Shown here: piece after piece, positions 10,298-21,419 of the stretch
How positions within the stretch are numbered: the stretch's first letter is position 1
Layout: the number at the start of each line of letters is the position of its first letter
Origin: Lachnospiraceae bacterium Phil5
GTDB taxonomy: Bacteria > Bacillota > Clostridia > TANB77 > CAG-508
DNA length: 64,000 bases
Direction: 5' to 3'
Assembly (NCBI GenBank): GCA_002633185.1
Contig: NWBM01000003.1
Coordinates: 190,732 to 254,731, forward strand
Position numbers and translations under genes: made by a program
Notes under the pieces: model-generated
The model's input: only the letters and a program-made list of their open reading frames with translations
Told to the model about the DNA's origin: nothing
Databases searched by the model: none

Positions 10298-10304
10298 TTC
10301 GACA
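10298..10304 (-). promoter_or_regulatory. Candidate Spo0A box (TGTCGAA) upstream of VirB4-like cassette
   Basis: TTCGACA on plus strand; about 20 bp upstream of a TTGACA element reading toward the cassette. Confidence 0.4.
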
Positions 10305-10350
10305 TTATTCGCATTTTTATAATTAATAAATTTAATTATTTATAGTTAAT

Positions 10351-10386
10351 AAAAAAATTTGCGTCGGAAAAATCCAACGCAAATTT
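10351..10386 (-). terminator. Rho-independent terminator of the candidate ncRNA
   Basis: 13-bp stem with one G.U, followed by a U-tract on minus strand. Confidence 0.85.
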
Positions 10387-10751
10387 TAGTAAAGCTAATA
10401 TTAATCTTCAGCTAAAACTAATATATATAATTAATAACCTAATATACATTACTGTATAAATAAGCTATTTCACCACACATATTAATCAGTTGCTTGACTA
10501 TTAATACATAACTAATAGCTATATTCATCCACATGGGACTATTAATAACCACTAGGATATATAAGAATAATCGTAACTCGAATAAATTACCTATAATTTA
10601 ACCATAAATTATTATAGCTTACATACAAATAATTTACTCTTCATCTCTGCAAAATATAGACCTAAAATATTAAGCCTATATTTCACTTTGACCGAATATT
10701 AAAAATCTTTCAACTTTTAATACTCTTGGTTAAACTAATATTAACCTTACA
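10351..10751 (-). ncRNA. Candidate structured non-coding RNA, about 400 nt
   Basis: Minus-strand promoter TTGAAT-18-TATAAT (10787-10758), no ORF of 60 aa or more, series of hairpins, and a strong terminator AAATTTGCGTTGG-ATTTTT-CCGACGCAAATTT + U-tract at 10386-10351. Confidence 0.6.
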
Positions 10752-10788
10752 AAATTTATTATAATCATTTTAATTTTTTTTATTCAAA

Positions 10789-10850
10789 AATTTTTAGGGA
10801 CACCTCCAAAAAATATTTTTAAGATGTTTTTTGGAGGTGTCCCTAAAAAT
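10789..10850 (-). repeat. GGGACACCTCC family palindrome (full copy) immediately after gyrB stop
   Basis: AGGGACACCTCCAAAAAA...TTTTTTGGAGGTGTCCCT; probably also acts as gyrB terminator. Confidence 0.85.
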
Positions 10851-10851
10851 A

Positions 10852-12804
<1,953 letters not shown>

Positions 12805-13879
12805 CTATATCTTTTGATTAATTTTTCCACTTTTTACATTATATACTTTAAAATTTAAATTTTCAACATTTATTTTTTCAGTACATGTAATTATAACCTG
12901 TGTATCCCTAATATTTCTTAAAAAATTTATTCTTCTTTTTTCATCTAATTCAGACATAAAATCATCTAATAATAATATTGGATTTTCCCCTATTTCATCT
13001 TTTACAACTTGAAGCTCAGACATTTTTAAAGATAGAATTGCTGTTCTATGTTGACCTTGAGACCCATAAACATTTACTAAATTATTATTTATATAAATAT
13101 TAAAATCATCTCTATGAATTCCCTTAGTTGTATATCCTTTTAAAATATCTAATTTTTTATTATCTTTTAATTTTTTTAAAAATTCTTCTTTATTTGTAAA
13201 ATCTGAAATATATTCTATTTTAATATCTTCATTATTTTCTGTAATAATATTATGCACATTTTTTATTTTTTCTTTTAGTTTATTTATGAATTCAAATCTG
13301 TATTTAAAAACCCCTTCTGCATATTCTGAAATTTTTTCATCCCAGATTTCTAAAAGTTCATCAGATTTATTTTCAAATTTAATTTGTTTTAAATAATTAT
13401 TCCTTTGTTCTAAAGCTTTTAAATACATATTTAAAATATAAATATAATTTGGTCTAATTTGTCCAATAAAAATATCTAAAAATCTTCTTCTACCTGCTGG
13501 TCCATTTTTTAAAATACTAATATCATCTGGAGTAAAAATAACTATATGAATATTTCCTAAAAGATCACTTAATTTTTTTATTTTTACTCCATTTAAATAA
13601 ATATCTTTTTTTTCAGTTAAATCAATTTTTATTTTTCCATCTCTATCTGATTTTGAAAATTCTGCTTCAATTTTTGCAAAATCTTTATCGAATTTTATAA
13701 GTTCTTTATCTTTATTTGTTCTAAAAGACTTTCCGAATTGCTGTTAAAAAAATTGATTCTAATATATTTGTTTTTCCTTGGGCATTATCTCCATAAATTA
13801 CATTAATATTTTTATTAAATTCTAAATTTAATTCTTCATAATTCCTAAAATTCTGTAATTTCAAATTAGTTATCAACAT
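12805..13879 (-). pseudogene. recF: RecF, interrupted by a +1 frameshift near 13737
   Basis: N-terminal MLITNLKLQNFRNYEELNLEFNKNINVIYGDNAQGKTNILESIFLTA then frame change to FGKSFRTNKDKELIKF...; C-terminal LLLDDFMSELDEKRR. Only the C-terminal 207 aa appear in the ORF track. Confidence 0.85.
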
Positions 13880-13909
13880 ATTGTGCCTCATCTGTGGATA
13901 ACTCTTCCA

Positions 13910-15037
13910 CTAATCTTTCATTCTTATTGGTAAAATCATATAAATATAATCTCCAGCTGAATCAACTGGTCTAATAATACATGGTGAAATACTTGTTCCA
14001 AAATCTATAAACACTTCTTCATCATCAATTGCTCTAAATGCATCTAAAAAATATTTTGGATTAAATCCTGCTTCCAAATTTTTTCCTTCTGTTGAAACAT
14101 ACATTTCTTCTTTAGCATCACCAGTTTGATTTGTACATGAAATTATAACTTTTCCTATTTCAATAGAAACTTTTACTGGATATTTCTTTTCTTTTTCAAT
14201 ACTAGAAGAAGAAATTAAACTAATTCTTTCAAAACAATTTTGAATTGTATTTTTATTTACTCTTATTCTTGTTTCCCACATTTCTGGAATTACACTTGAA
14301 TAATTTAAAAATTCTCCATCTAATAATCTTGTTACTATTTTACAATTTTCCATTTCAAATAAAGCTTGATTTTTTGCAATTCCTATTTTAATAGTATCAA
14401 ATGAATCTAATAATATTTTATTTATTTCATTTAAAGTTCTTCCTGGTATAACTGCTGAAAAATTATTTGTTTTATTAGGAAGATATTTACTCTTCCATGC
14501 TAATCTAAATCCATCAACAGCAACTAAATTTAATTTATTTTCTTGTACTTCAAATAAACATCCTGTAAATATTGGTCTATTTTCTTCATTACTTACTGCA
14601 AATAAAGTTTTTCTTATCATTTCTTTTAAAGAATTTTGTTCTAAATCTATAGAATTTTCTATACTTATTTGTGGAAGCTCTGGAAATTCATTTGGATTCA
14701 TTGTTGCTAATTTATATAAAGAACCTTCACATTCAATTACTAATAAATTTTTTTCATTTAAATAAATTTTTATTTCAGTATCTGGTAATTTTCTTATAAT
14801 TTCACTAAACATTATAGCATTAACAACTGTAGCTCCTTGTTCTTCAACTTCTGCTTCTATAATATATTCTATTCCTATTTCTAAATCATAAGTTGTTAAT
14901 TTAACATCTTTATCATTTGTTTGAATAAGTATACCTTCTAATATAGGCATTGTTGTCTTAGAAGCTACCGCTTTAGTTACGGAATTAATAGCTTTAAGGA
15001 TTTTTTCTTTGTCACATACAATTTTCATTTCGTTCAT
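13910..15037 (-). CDS. dnaN: DNA polymerase III beta subunit (sliding clamp)
   Basis: 375 aa; MKIVCDKEKILKAINSVTKAVASKTTMPILEGILI; position next to dnaA. Confidence 0.97.
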   Translation of the reverse strand: MNEMKIVCDKEKILKAINSVTKAVASKTTMPILEGILIQTNDKDVKLTTYDLEIGIEYIIEAEVEEQGATVVNAIMFSEIIRKLPDTEIKIYLNEKNLLVIECEGSLYKLATMNPNEFPELPQISIENSIDLEQNSLKEMIRKTLFAVSNEENRPIFTGCLFEVQENKLNLVAVDGFRLAWKSKYLPNKTNNFSAVIPGRTLNEINKILLDSFDTIKIGIAKNQALFEMENCKIVTRLLDGEFLNYSSVIPEMWETRIRVNKNTIQNCFERISLISSSSIEKEKKYPVKVSIEIGKVIISCTNQTGDAKEEMYVSTEGKNLEAGFNPKYFLDAFRAIDDEEVFIDFGTSISPCIIRPVDSAGDYIYMILPIRMKD

Positions 15038-15063
15038 TCTCCTTTATAATTAGTTAATATATT

Positions 15064-15081
15064 TAGTAGTAGTAGTAGTAG
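15064..15081 (+). promoter_or_regulatory. DnaA-trio element (six TAG triplets), predicted unwinding site
   Basis: TAGTAGTAGTAGTAGTAG followed by GTGC and TGTGGATTC-TGTGGATAA boxes, in the 3'-GAT-5' orientation expected for DnaA-trios. Confidence 0.75.
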
Positions 15082-15329
15082 GTGCTGTGGATTCTGTGGA
15101 TAACTATGTGGATAACAGTTTTCCGTAGGGTTTGCGATGTGGATAATTTTGTGGATAACTTTGCAACTTATCCACAGTTGAAAATCGCTAACTGTGGATA
15201 ACTTACTTATCCACATGTTATCCACATGATTTCCACAGCCCACTGTGGATAAGTCATGTAACTACTGATACATAAGACTTTTAAAGAATTATTACTCTGA
15301 CAAATTTACGAACATTATTAGTAATTTGT

Positions 15330-15336
15330 TGTCGAA
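15330..15336 (+). promoter_or_regulatory. Candidate Spo0A box inside oriC
   Basis: TGTCGAA within the dnaA-dnaN intergenic region. Confidence 0.4.
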
Positions 15337-15406
15337 ATATGTTGGGAAGTGATAATTTAAGGTGTTCGCCTAAAGTTATCCACACCCCTGTGGATAACTT
15401 TGTGTA

Positions 15407-16756
15407 TTATTTGTCAGATAACAATATTGTTTGTATACTTTCTACAATTAATTTTGTATTTGCATTTTCTTTTACATCTTGTTCTATTTTCTTACATGCG
15501 TGCATAACTGTGGTATGATCTCTTTTACCAAAATCCTTACCAATTTGTGGTAAAGACATTTGTGCAACTTTTCTACATAAATACATAGCAATTTGTCTTG
15601 GAAAAGCAACATCATTACTTTTCTTTGATCCTCTTAAATCTTTAACATCAATATTAAAATATTTAGCCACTGTTTCTTGTACAAAATCAGCTGAAAATAC
15701 TTTTTCTTGTTGTGCAATAATATCATTAATTGCTTTTTCAGCCATTTCAACTGTAATTGGACTATTAGTTAAAGATGATTTTGCTATTAATTTATTTAAT
15801 GCACCTTCTAATTCTCTAATATTGGTATCTATTTTAGTTGCAATATTTGATAAAATTTCATCATCAATATTTATATTATCTAATTGAGCTTTCTTTCTTA
15901 ATATAGCTAAACGAGTTTCATAGTCTGGATTAGATATATCTGCAATAAGACCCCATTCGAATCTAGATTTAAGCCTGTCCTCTAATAATGGAATATCTTT
16001 TGGTGGCTTATCACTTGAAAGAATAATTTGTTTTCCGTTTTCATGTAATGCATTAAATGTATGGAAAAATTCTTCTTGCACACGCTCTTTTCCAGCAATA
16101 AATTGAATATCATCTATTAATAGAACATCAATATTTCTATATTTATTTCTGAATTGTTCATTGCTATTATCTTTAATAGAATTAATTAATTGATTAGTAA
16201 ATTTTTCAGAAGTTACATATAAAATATTATAATCTTTGTTCTTTCTTAATAATGCGTTTCCAACTGCGTGCATTAAGTGAGTTTTTCCTAATCCAACACC
16301 ACCATATAAAAACAATGGATTATAAGATGTAGCAGGTGCTTCTGCAACCGCTAATGCTGCTGCATGTGCAAATCTGTTATTGTTACCAACAACAAAAGTG
16401 TCAAATGTATATTTAGGATTCAAAGTTGGGTTTGATACTCCATACCCTTGATTTGAATTATTATCCACTTGACTATCTGCTTCTAATTCATCTTTTGAAA
16501 TTATTGAAATATTGCACGCTTTATTAGTAATAAAGTTAAATGTGTTTGTAAGCAAATCTCTATAACGAGAAATAATTGCTTCTTTCTGGAAACTAGAAGA
16601 AGCAACTAAAACTATATTACCGTTATCTGCGCTTTTTATTTCAAGATTCTTTATCCAAGTTTCATATGATATGGTTGTGGTTTCTTCTTTTAGAAGTTCT
16701 TTTGCTTTTGTTAATAGTTCATTTAGTTCGTTTTGCATCTTAATCATATCCTCCAA
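15407..16756 (-). CDS. dnaA: Chromosomal replication initiator protein DnaA
   Basis: 449 aa; NPLFLYGGVGLGKTHLMHAVGN, IDDIQFIAGKERVQEEFFHTFN, GKRDHTTVMHACKKI. Confidence 0.98.
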   Translation of the reverse strand: MEDMIKMQNELNELLTKAKELLKEETTTISYETWIKNLEIKSADNGNIVLVASSSFQKEAIISRYRDLLTNTFNFITNKACNISIISKDELEADSQVDNNSNQGYGVSNPTLNPKYTFDTFVVGNNNRFAHAAALAVAEAPATSYNPLFLYGGVGLGKTHLMHAVGNALLRKNKDYNILYVTSEKFTNQLINSIKDNSNEQFRNKYRNIDVLLIDDIQFIAGKERVQEEFFHTFNALHENGKQIILSSDKPPKDIPLLEDRLKSRFEWGLIADISNPDYETRLAILRKKAQLDNINIDDEILSNIATKIDTNIRELEGALNKLIAKSSLTNSPITVEMAEKAINDIIAQQEKVFSADFVQETVAKYFNIDVKDLRGSKKSNDVAFPRQIAMYLCRKVAQMSLPQIGKDFGKRDHTTVMHACKKIEQDVKENANTKLIVESIQTILLSDK

Positions 16757-16783
16757 ACACTTGAAATACCTAGGACTTGAAAG

Positions 16784-16835
16784 TTATCCACATAGTTATC
16801 CACATATGTTGATAAATTTCCACAACTGTGGATAA
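16784..16835. promoter_or_regulatory. oriC, upstream-of-dnaA DnaA-box cluster
   Basis: Perfect boxes starting at 16784, 16796 and 16827, giving a bipartite origin as in Bacillus. Confidence 0.9.
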
Positions 16836-17026
16836 CTTTTTTCGAAATCGTTACATTTTATGTTAAGATTTCGGCTGAAATATAGCAGTCCCTATTGTTT
16901 TGTTTATAATATCAAAAAACATATATAATAGTCAATAAATTTCTAAAAATAATTTTTCAAAAGAAGATTTGTTTTAGAATGTGTAAGAAAAAATTTTTTT
17001 ATTTCATTATAATAGAATTCGAACAA

Positions 17027-17033
17027 TGTCGAA
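17027..17033 (+). promoter_or_regulatory. Candidate Spo0A box between dnaA and rpmH
   Basis: TGTCGAA in the divergent intergenic region. Confidence 0.4.
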
Positions 17034-17104
17034 AAGTGTTTATTTTTCAACGTTTTTTAAAATTAATCTATTTAAAATCTTTATAATAAAAATTAAAATA
17101 TGTA

Positions 17105-17134
17105 TTGACATATAGTGAATGTATGATGTATAAT
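17105..17134 (+). promoter_or_regulatory. Predicted rpmH promoter
   Basis: TTGACA - 18 nt - TATAAT. Confidence 0.75.
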
Positions 17135-17262
17135 TGAAACGTTACTAAATGTTGTTAGTTACTACGGATATTTAAGTTTTAATTAAATTGGAAAATCTTT
17201 ATTCCAATGAAACTTTATATAAATTAACTTGAATGTTTAATAAAAAATAGGAGGTGCAAAAT

Positions 17263-17397
17263 ATGAAAAGAACTTTACAACCTAAAAATAGACAAAGAAT
17301 GAAAGAGCATGGTTTCTTTAAAAGAATGAGTACTAGATCTGGTAGAAATGTATTAAAGGCTAGACGTGCAAAAGGAAGAAAGAAAATCTGCGCATAA
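17263..17397 (+). CDS. rpmH: 50S ribosomal protein L34
   Basis: [44 protein letters not shown] (44 aa, below ORF-track cutoff); RBS AGGAGG. Confidence 0.97.
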   Translation: MKRTLQPKNRQRMKEHGFFKRMSTRSGRNVLKARRAKGRKKICA

Positions 17398-17402
17398 AAA
17401 AT

Positions 17403-17430
17403 AGCCACATAAATATTCGTGGCTTTTTTT
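17403..17430 (+). terminator. Terminator/attenuator after rpmH
   Basis: AGCCAC...GTGGCT followed by TTTTTTT. Confidence 0.8.
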
Positions 17431-17461
17431 ATAATATTATTAATAATTAAAGAGTTGAAAA

Positions 17462-17815
17462 ATGAGAAAAATTAAGACTTTAAAAAAGAATTATGAATTT
17501 AAATATGTTTTGTCTAAAGGTACATATTATCGTGGGAAATATATTACAGTATATGTAAAAGGAAATAATGATAGTAAAAATGTTATTGGCATTGCTATTA
17601 ATACTAAGCTTGGAAAAGCAGTAAAACGTAATCATGCCAAAAGATTAGTAAGAGAAAACTTTAGATTATTAAAAGATAAAATTTCTCAAGGCTATAACAT
17701 AGTATTTTTATTAAATAAAAATGTAGAAATAAATAAATTAGAATTTTTTGATATTCAAAAAGACATGATAAATCTTTTTAACAAAGCAAATTTATTTGAA
17801 AAAGGGAAAATATGA
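17462..17815 (+). CDS. rnpA: Ribonuclease P protein component
   Basis: AVKRNHAKRLVRENFR motif; gene order. Confidence 0.95.
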   Translation: MRKIKTLKKNYEFKYVLSKGTYYRGKYITVYVKGNNDSKNVIGIAINTKLGKAVKRNHAKRLVRENFRLLKDKISQGYNIVFLLNKNVEINKLEFFDIQKDMINLFNKANLFEKGKI

Positions 17816-18030
17816 AAAAAATAATTATTTTTTTAATAAAGATTTATAAAAAAATAATTTCACCAATTGTTTCAGCTTGTGGAATACATTGCAAATATTA
17901 TCCAACATGTTCGGATTACATGGTACAAGCAGTTGAAAAATACGGTGTATTTAAAGGATGTTTTTTAGGAGTAAAAAGAATATTAAAATGCAATCCATTT
18001 TCTAAAGGTGGATATGATCCATTAAAATAA
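17812..18030 (+). CDS. yidD: Membrane protein insertion efficiency factor YidD
   Basis: YKKIISPIVSACGIHCKYYPTCSDYMVQAVEKYGVFKG. Confidence 0.95.
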   Translation: MKKIIIFLIKIYKKIISPIVSACGIHCKYYPTCSDYMVQAVEKYGVFKGCFLGVKRILKCNPFSKGGYDPLK

Positions 18031-18045
18031 TAAGGAGGAAAATAG

Positions 18046-18972
18046 ATGTTATCACCAATTTCTAATTTATTTGGTTACTTATTAAACTTCTTATATGAAT
18101 TAGTAAGTAACTATGGTATTGCAATAATATTATTTTCTGTTTTACTTAGAATAATTTTATTGCCAATAACTTTTAAACAACAAAAATCAATGGAGAAGAC
18201 TAACAAAATTCAAGGCGAGTTAAAATCTTTACAATTTAAATATAAAAATAATCCAGAAATGCTTAATAAAGAAACAATGGAATTGTATAAAAGAGAAAAG
18301 ATTTCGCCATTTAGTGGTTGTTTAAGTGCAATATTACAAATAATAATAATTTTAGCAGTATTTTATTTAGTAAGCCAACCACTTACATATATGAAAAAAG
18401 TTAAAGATAACAATGAATTAAATACAATTGTAGAAAATTATAAAGAACAAATAAAAAATGAATCATCAAAACAAAATTATGTTGAAATAGAAGTAATTTC
18501 AAGAATAGAAAAAGATTACAATAAAATCAAAGAACTATTATTACAAGAAAATGTAGAAAATAAAGAACAGTTAGAAAAAGAAAAAAATAATTATGAAAAA
18601 CTAAGAATTAACATGAATTTCTTAGGATTGGACTTAAGCAAAGTTCCAAAAAATAATTTAAAAGATTATAAAGTTTATATTATACCATTATTATATGTAA
18701 TTTCTTCATTTATCTCTATTAAATTATCTACAAATGCTCAAAATAAAAAGAAAGAAAAAGAAGAAGATAAGAAAGATGGAGATGAGCAATTAGATAGTAC
18801 AGAAGCTGTAGCTCAAATGGGAAAAAGTATGTCATATATAATGCCTATAATGACTCTTTCAATAGCATTTATTGCACCTTTAGGTTTAGCTTTATATTGG
18901 TTTGTAAGTAATGTTCTAATGATTTTAGAAAGATTAATTATAAAAAAAGTTGTAAGTGCTAAGGAGGGGTAA
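18046..18972 (+). CDS. yidC: YidC/OxaA membrane protein insertase
   Basis: LYELVSNYGIAIILFSVLLRIILLPITFKQQKSMEKTNKIQ; gene order. Confidence 0.95.
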   Translation: MLSPISNLFGYLLNFLYELVSNYGIAIILFSVLLRIILLPITFKQQKSMEKTNKIQGELKSLQFKYKNNPEMLNKETMELYKREKISPFSGCLSAILQIIIILAVFYLVSQPLTYMKKVKDNNELNTIVENYKEQIKNESSKQNYVEIEVISRIEKDYNKIKELLLQENVENKEQLEKEKNNYEKLRINMNFLGLDLSKVPKNNLKDYKVYIIPLLYVISSFISIKLSTNAQNKKKEKEEDKKDGDEQLDSTEAVAQMGKSMSYIMPIMTLSIAFIAPLGLALYWFVSNVLMILERLIIKKVVSAKEG

Positions 18973-18974
18973 AG

Positions 18975-19679
18975 ATGGCTACAAGTATTATTTCCCAAGG
19001 GAAAACAACAAATGAAGCAATTGAAAACGGTCTAAAACAATTAAATGTATCAAAAAATATGGTTGATATAAAAGTTTTAGAAAATACTGAAAAAAGAAGT
19101 TTCTTCGATATATTAGCACCTAGAGTTGTTAAAGTTGAGTTAACACTTAAAGAAGAGCCTAATTACAATAAAAAAATTGATAATCTTAATACTGAAAAAG
19201 AAGTTAAGATCATTGACGAGAAAGAATTAGAGGAATCTAAATCAAGAGTTAAGGAATTTTTAGACAATTTCTTGAACAATGTATCTGATAAAAAGTTTAA
19301 TTATGATATTGAAATAAGAGATCAAAATATTGAGGTTAATATTACTGGTGAGGATTCAGGATTATTAATTGGATATAGAGGAGATGTTTTAAATTCATTA
19401 CAAACAATATTATCTTCTATAGCAAATAAAAATACTGATTCAAAAATAAGAGTAATATTAGATATAGAAAATTACAGAAATAAAAGAAAAGAAACGCTAG
19501 AAAACTTAGCAATGAAAATAGCAAAAACAGTATCAAAATCAGGAAAATCTGTTACATTAGAACCAATGGGAGCATATGAAAGGAAAATTATACATAGCAA
19601 ATTACAAGATAATAAATACGTAACAACACATAGTATTGGAGAGGAACCAAATAGAAAGGTTGTTATTTCAAAAAAATAA
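18975..19679 (+). CDS. jag: Jag/KhpB RNA-binding protein
   Basis: Jag N-terminal domain, KH segment GEDSGLLIGYRGDVLNSLQ, R3H end. Confidence 0.93.
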   Translation: MATSIISQGKTTNEAIENGLKQLNVSKNMVDIKVLENTEKRSFFDILAPRVVKVELTLKEEPNYNKKIDNLNTEKEVKIIDEKELEESKSRVKEFLDNFLNNVSDKKFNYDIEIRDQNIEVNITGEDSGLLIGYRGDVLNSLQTILSSIANKNTDSKIRVILDIENYRNKRKETLENLAMKIAKTVSKSGKSVTLEPMGAYERKIIHSKLQDNKYVTTHSIGEEPNRKVVISKK

Positions 19680-19828
19680 TTAAATAAAAAAATCAGAAGT
19701 CAAAGTTCGGATTTTAGTTTAAAAATAAACTGATATCGTGCTTTGACTTTATTTTTTATAAATTAATTAAATACATAAATAGTTTAAAAATAGAAAGGGG
19801 GAATGCTGGAAATACCAGCAGTAAAAAA

Positions 19829-21205
19829 ATGGAAAATACAATCGCAGCAATATCTACGGCAACAGGCAATGGAGGAATTGGAATAATTAGATTAAGTGGA
19901 AAAAATAGCTTTGAAATTATAAAAAAAATATTTGTTCCATTCAAGGCGACCACTTTTGAGAAAAAAGGGTATATAATAAAGTATGGATATATCATAGATC
20001 CTACAAATAATCAAAAAATAGATGAAGTATTAGTATCATTTTTTGTGGCTCCTAAGAGTTACACAACAGAAGATATGTGTGAAATTAATTCACATGGAGG
20101 TACAATTGTATTAAGAAAAATATTAGAGTTGTGTTTAAAAAATGGTGCAGAGCTAGCCGAGCCAGGAGAGTTCACAAAAAGAGCTTTTTTAAATGGAAGG
20201 ATTGATTTAGCCCAAGCTGAATCTGTAATAGACTTAATTAATTCTAAATCAGAAAATGAGGCAAAAGCGTCAATTAACCAATTAGAAGGATATCTGTCTA
20301 ATAAAATTAAAAATATAAAAAATAAATTATTAGATATTATGGCAGACATTGAAGCTAATATTGATTATCCGGAATATGATATTGAAGATGTAACAAACAA
20401 TAAAATGCAAGTATGCCTAAATGAAATAAAAGATGAATTAATAAAACTTTCTAAAAGTTTTGAAAATGGAAAAATATTAAAAGAAGGAGTTAAAACAATT
20501 ATATTAGGAAAACCAAATGCTGGGAAATCATCTTTATTAAATACAATATTGAAAGAAGAAAGAGCTATTGTAAGTGAATATGCAGGAACTACAAGAGATA
20601 CAATAGAGGAGTTTGTTAATATAAAAGGTATTCCTTTAAAACTAATTGATACAGCAGGAATAAGAAAAACAGAAGATAAAATTGAAGAAATAGGTGTAAA
20701 TAGAGCATTAAAATTAGCAGAAGGCGCCGATTTAATTATTGCTATTTTTGATGCATCAAAAGATTTAGATGAAGAAGATTATGAAATATTAGAAATAATA
20801 AAAAATAAAAATTCAATTATATTATTAAATAAAATAGATATTGATGATATTCATTTAGAAAATAATGAGAAAATATGTAGCAGTTCAAATAATATTTTAA
20901 AAATATCTGCAAAAAATGGGGAAGGAATAGATGAACTATATGACTTAATTGAAAAAATGTATAGCAACAATGAGATTGATATGAATGATGGTGTTGTAAT
21001 TACAAATATCAGACATAAAAATCAAATAGATAAAGCTATAAATAGTGTTGAGGAAGCAATGAATTCAATAGAAAATAATTTTCCTATTGATATTATCAGT
21101 ATTCCAATAAAACAAATTTTAATAGATTTATCTGTAATAACAGGTGAAGATGTATCTGAAGACATAATTAATGAAATTTTTTCAAAATTTTGTCTTGGAA
21201 AATAA
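19829..21205 (+). CDS. mnmE: tRNA modification GTPase MnmE
   Basis: ENTIAAISTATGNGGIGIIRLSG; GKPNAGKSSLLN; C-terminal FCLGK. Confidence 0.97.
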   Translation: MENTIAAISTATGNGGIGIIRLSGKNSFEIIKKIFVPFKATTFEKKGYIIKYGYIIDPTNNQKIDEVLVSFFVAPKSYTTEDMCEINSHGGTIVLRKILELCLKNGAELAEPGEFTKRAFLNGRIDLAQAESVIDLINSKSENEAKASINQLEGYLSNKIKNIKNKLLDIMADIEANIDYPEYDIEDVTNNKMQVCLNEIKDELIKLSKSFENGKILKEGVKTIILGKPNAGKSSLLNTILKEERAIVSEYAGTTRDTIEEFVNIKGIPLKLIDTAGIRKTEDKIEEIGVNRALKLAEGADLIIAIFDASKDLDEEDYEILEIIKNKNSIILLNKIDIDDIHLENNEKICSSSNNILKISAKNGEGIDELYDLIEKMYSNNEIDMNDGVVITNIRHKNQIDKAINSVEEAMNSIENNFPIDIISIPIKQILIDLSVITGEDVSEDIINEIFSKFCLGK

Positions 21206-21419
21206 TTTTTTGATACATAAAATTTAAAAAAATAATTTTATTAAAAATATAATTAAGTCAAATTTATAAACTATACAAATGATATAAAAATGAAGCATGA
21301 AAATAAAAAATAAGACGGTTTAATATAAAAGAAATATAACATGTCACATAAGATTAAAAATTGAATAAAAAATCAAAATAAAAAGAAAATAAATTATGTA
21401 AACAAAAAGGAGTAAGATT

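Larger units (their letters stand above)
15038..15406. promoter_or_regulatory. oriC: oriC, dnaA-dnaN intergenic part with DnaA boxes
   Basis: Eleven perfect TTATCCACA/TGTGGATAA copies (starts 15095, 15107, 15138, 15150, 15168, 15193, 15207, 15218, 15244, 15376, 15389) plus a near-match at 15086. Confidence 0.95.

Noticed and set aside
12805-13879. Programmed frameshifting in recF
   Set aside because: No slippery heptamer or downstream structure obvious at the break; mutation or sequencing error is simpler.
15034-15243. 69-aa minus ORF across oriC
   Set aside because: Translation of DnaA-box repeats in the origin.
17199-17408. 69-aa minus ORF
   Set aside because: Antisense to rpmH and its leader.
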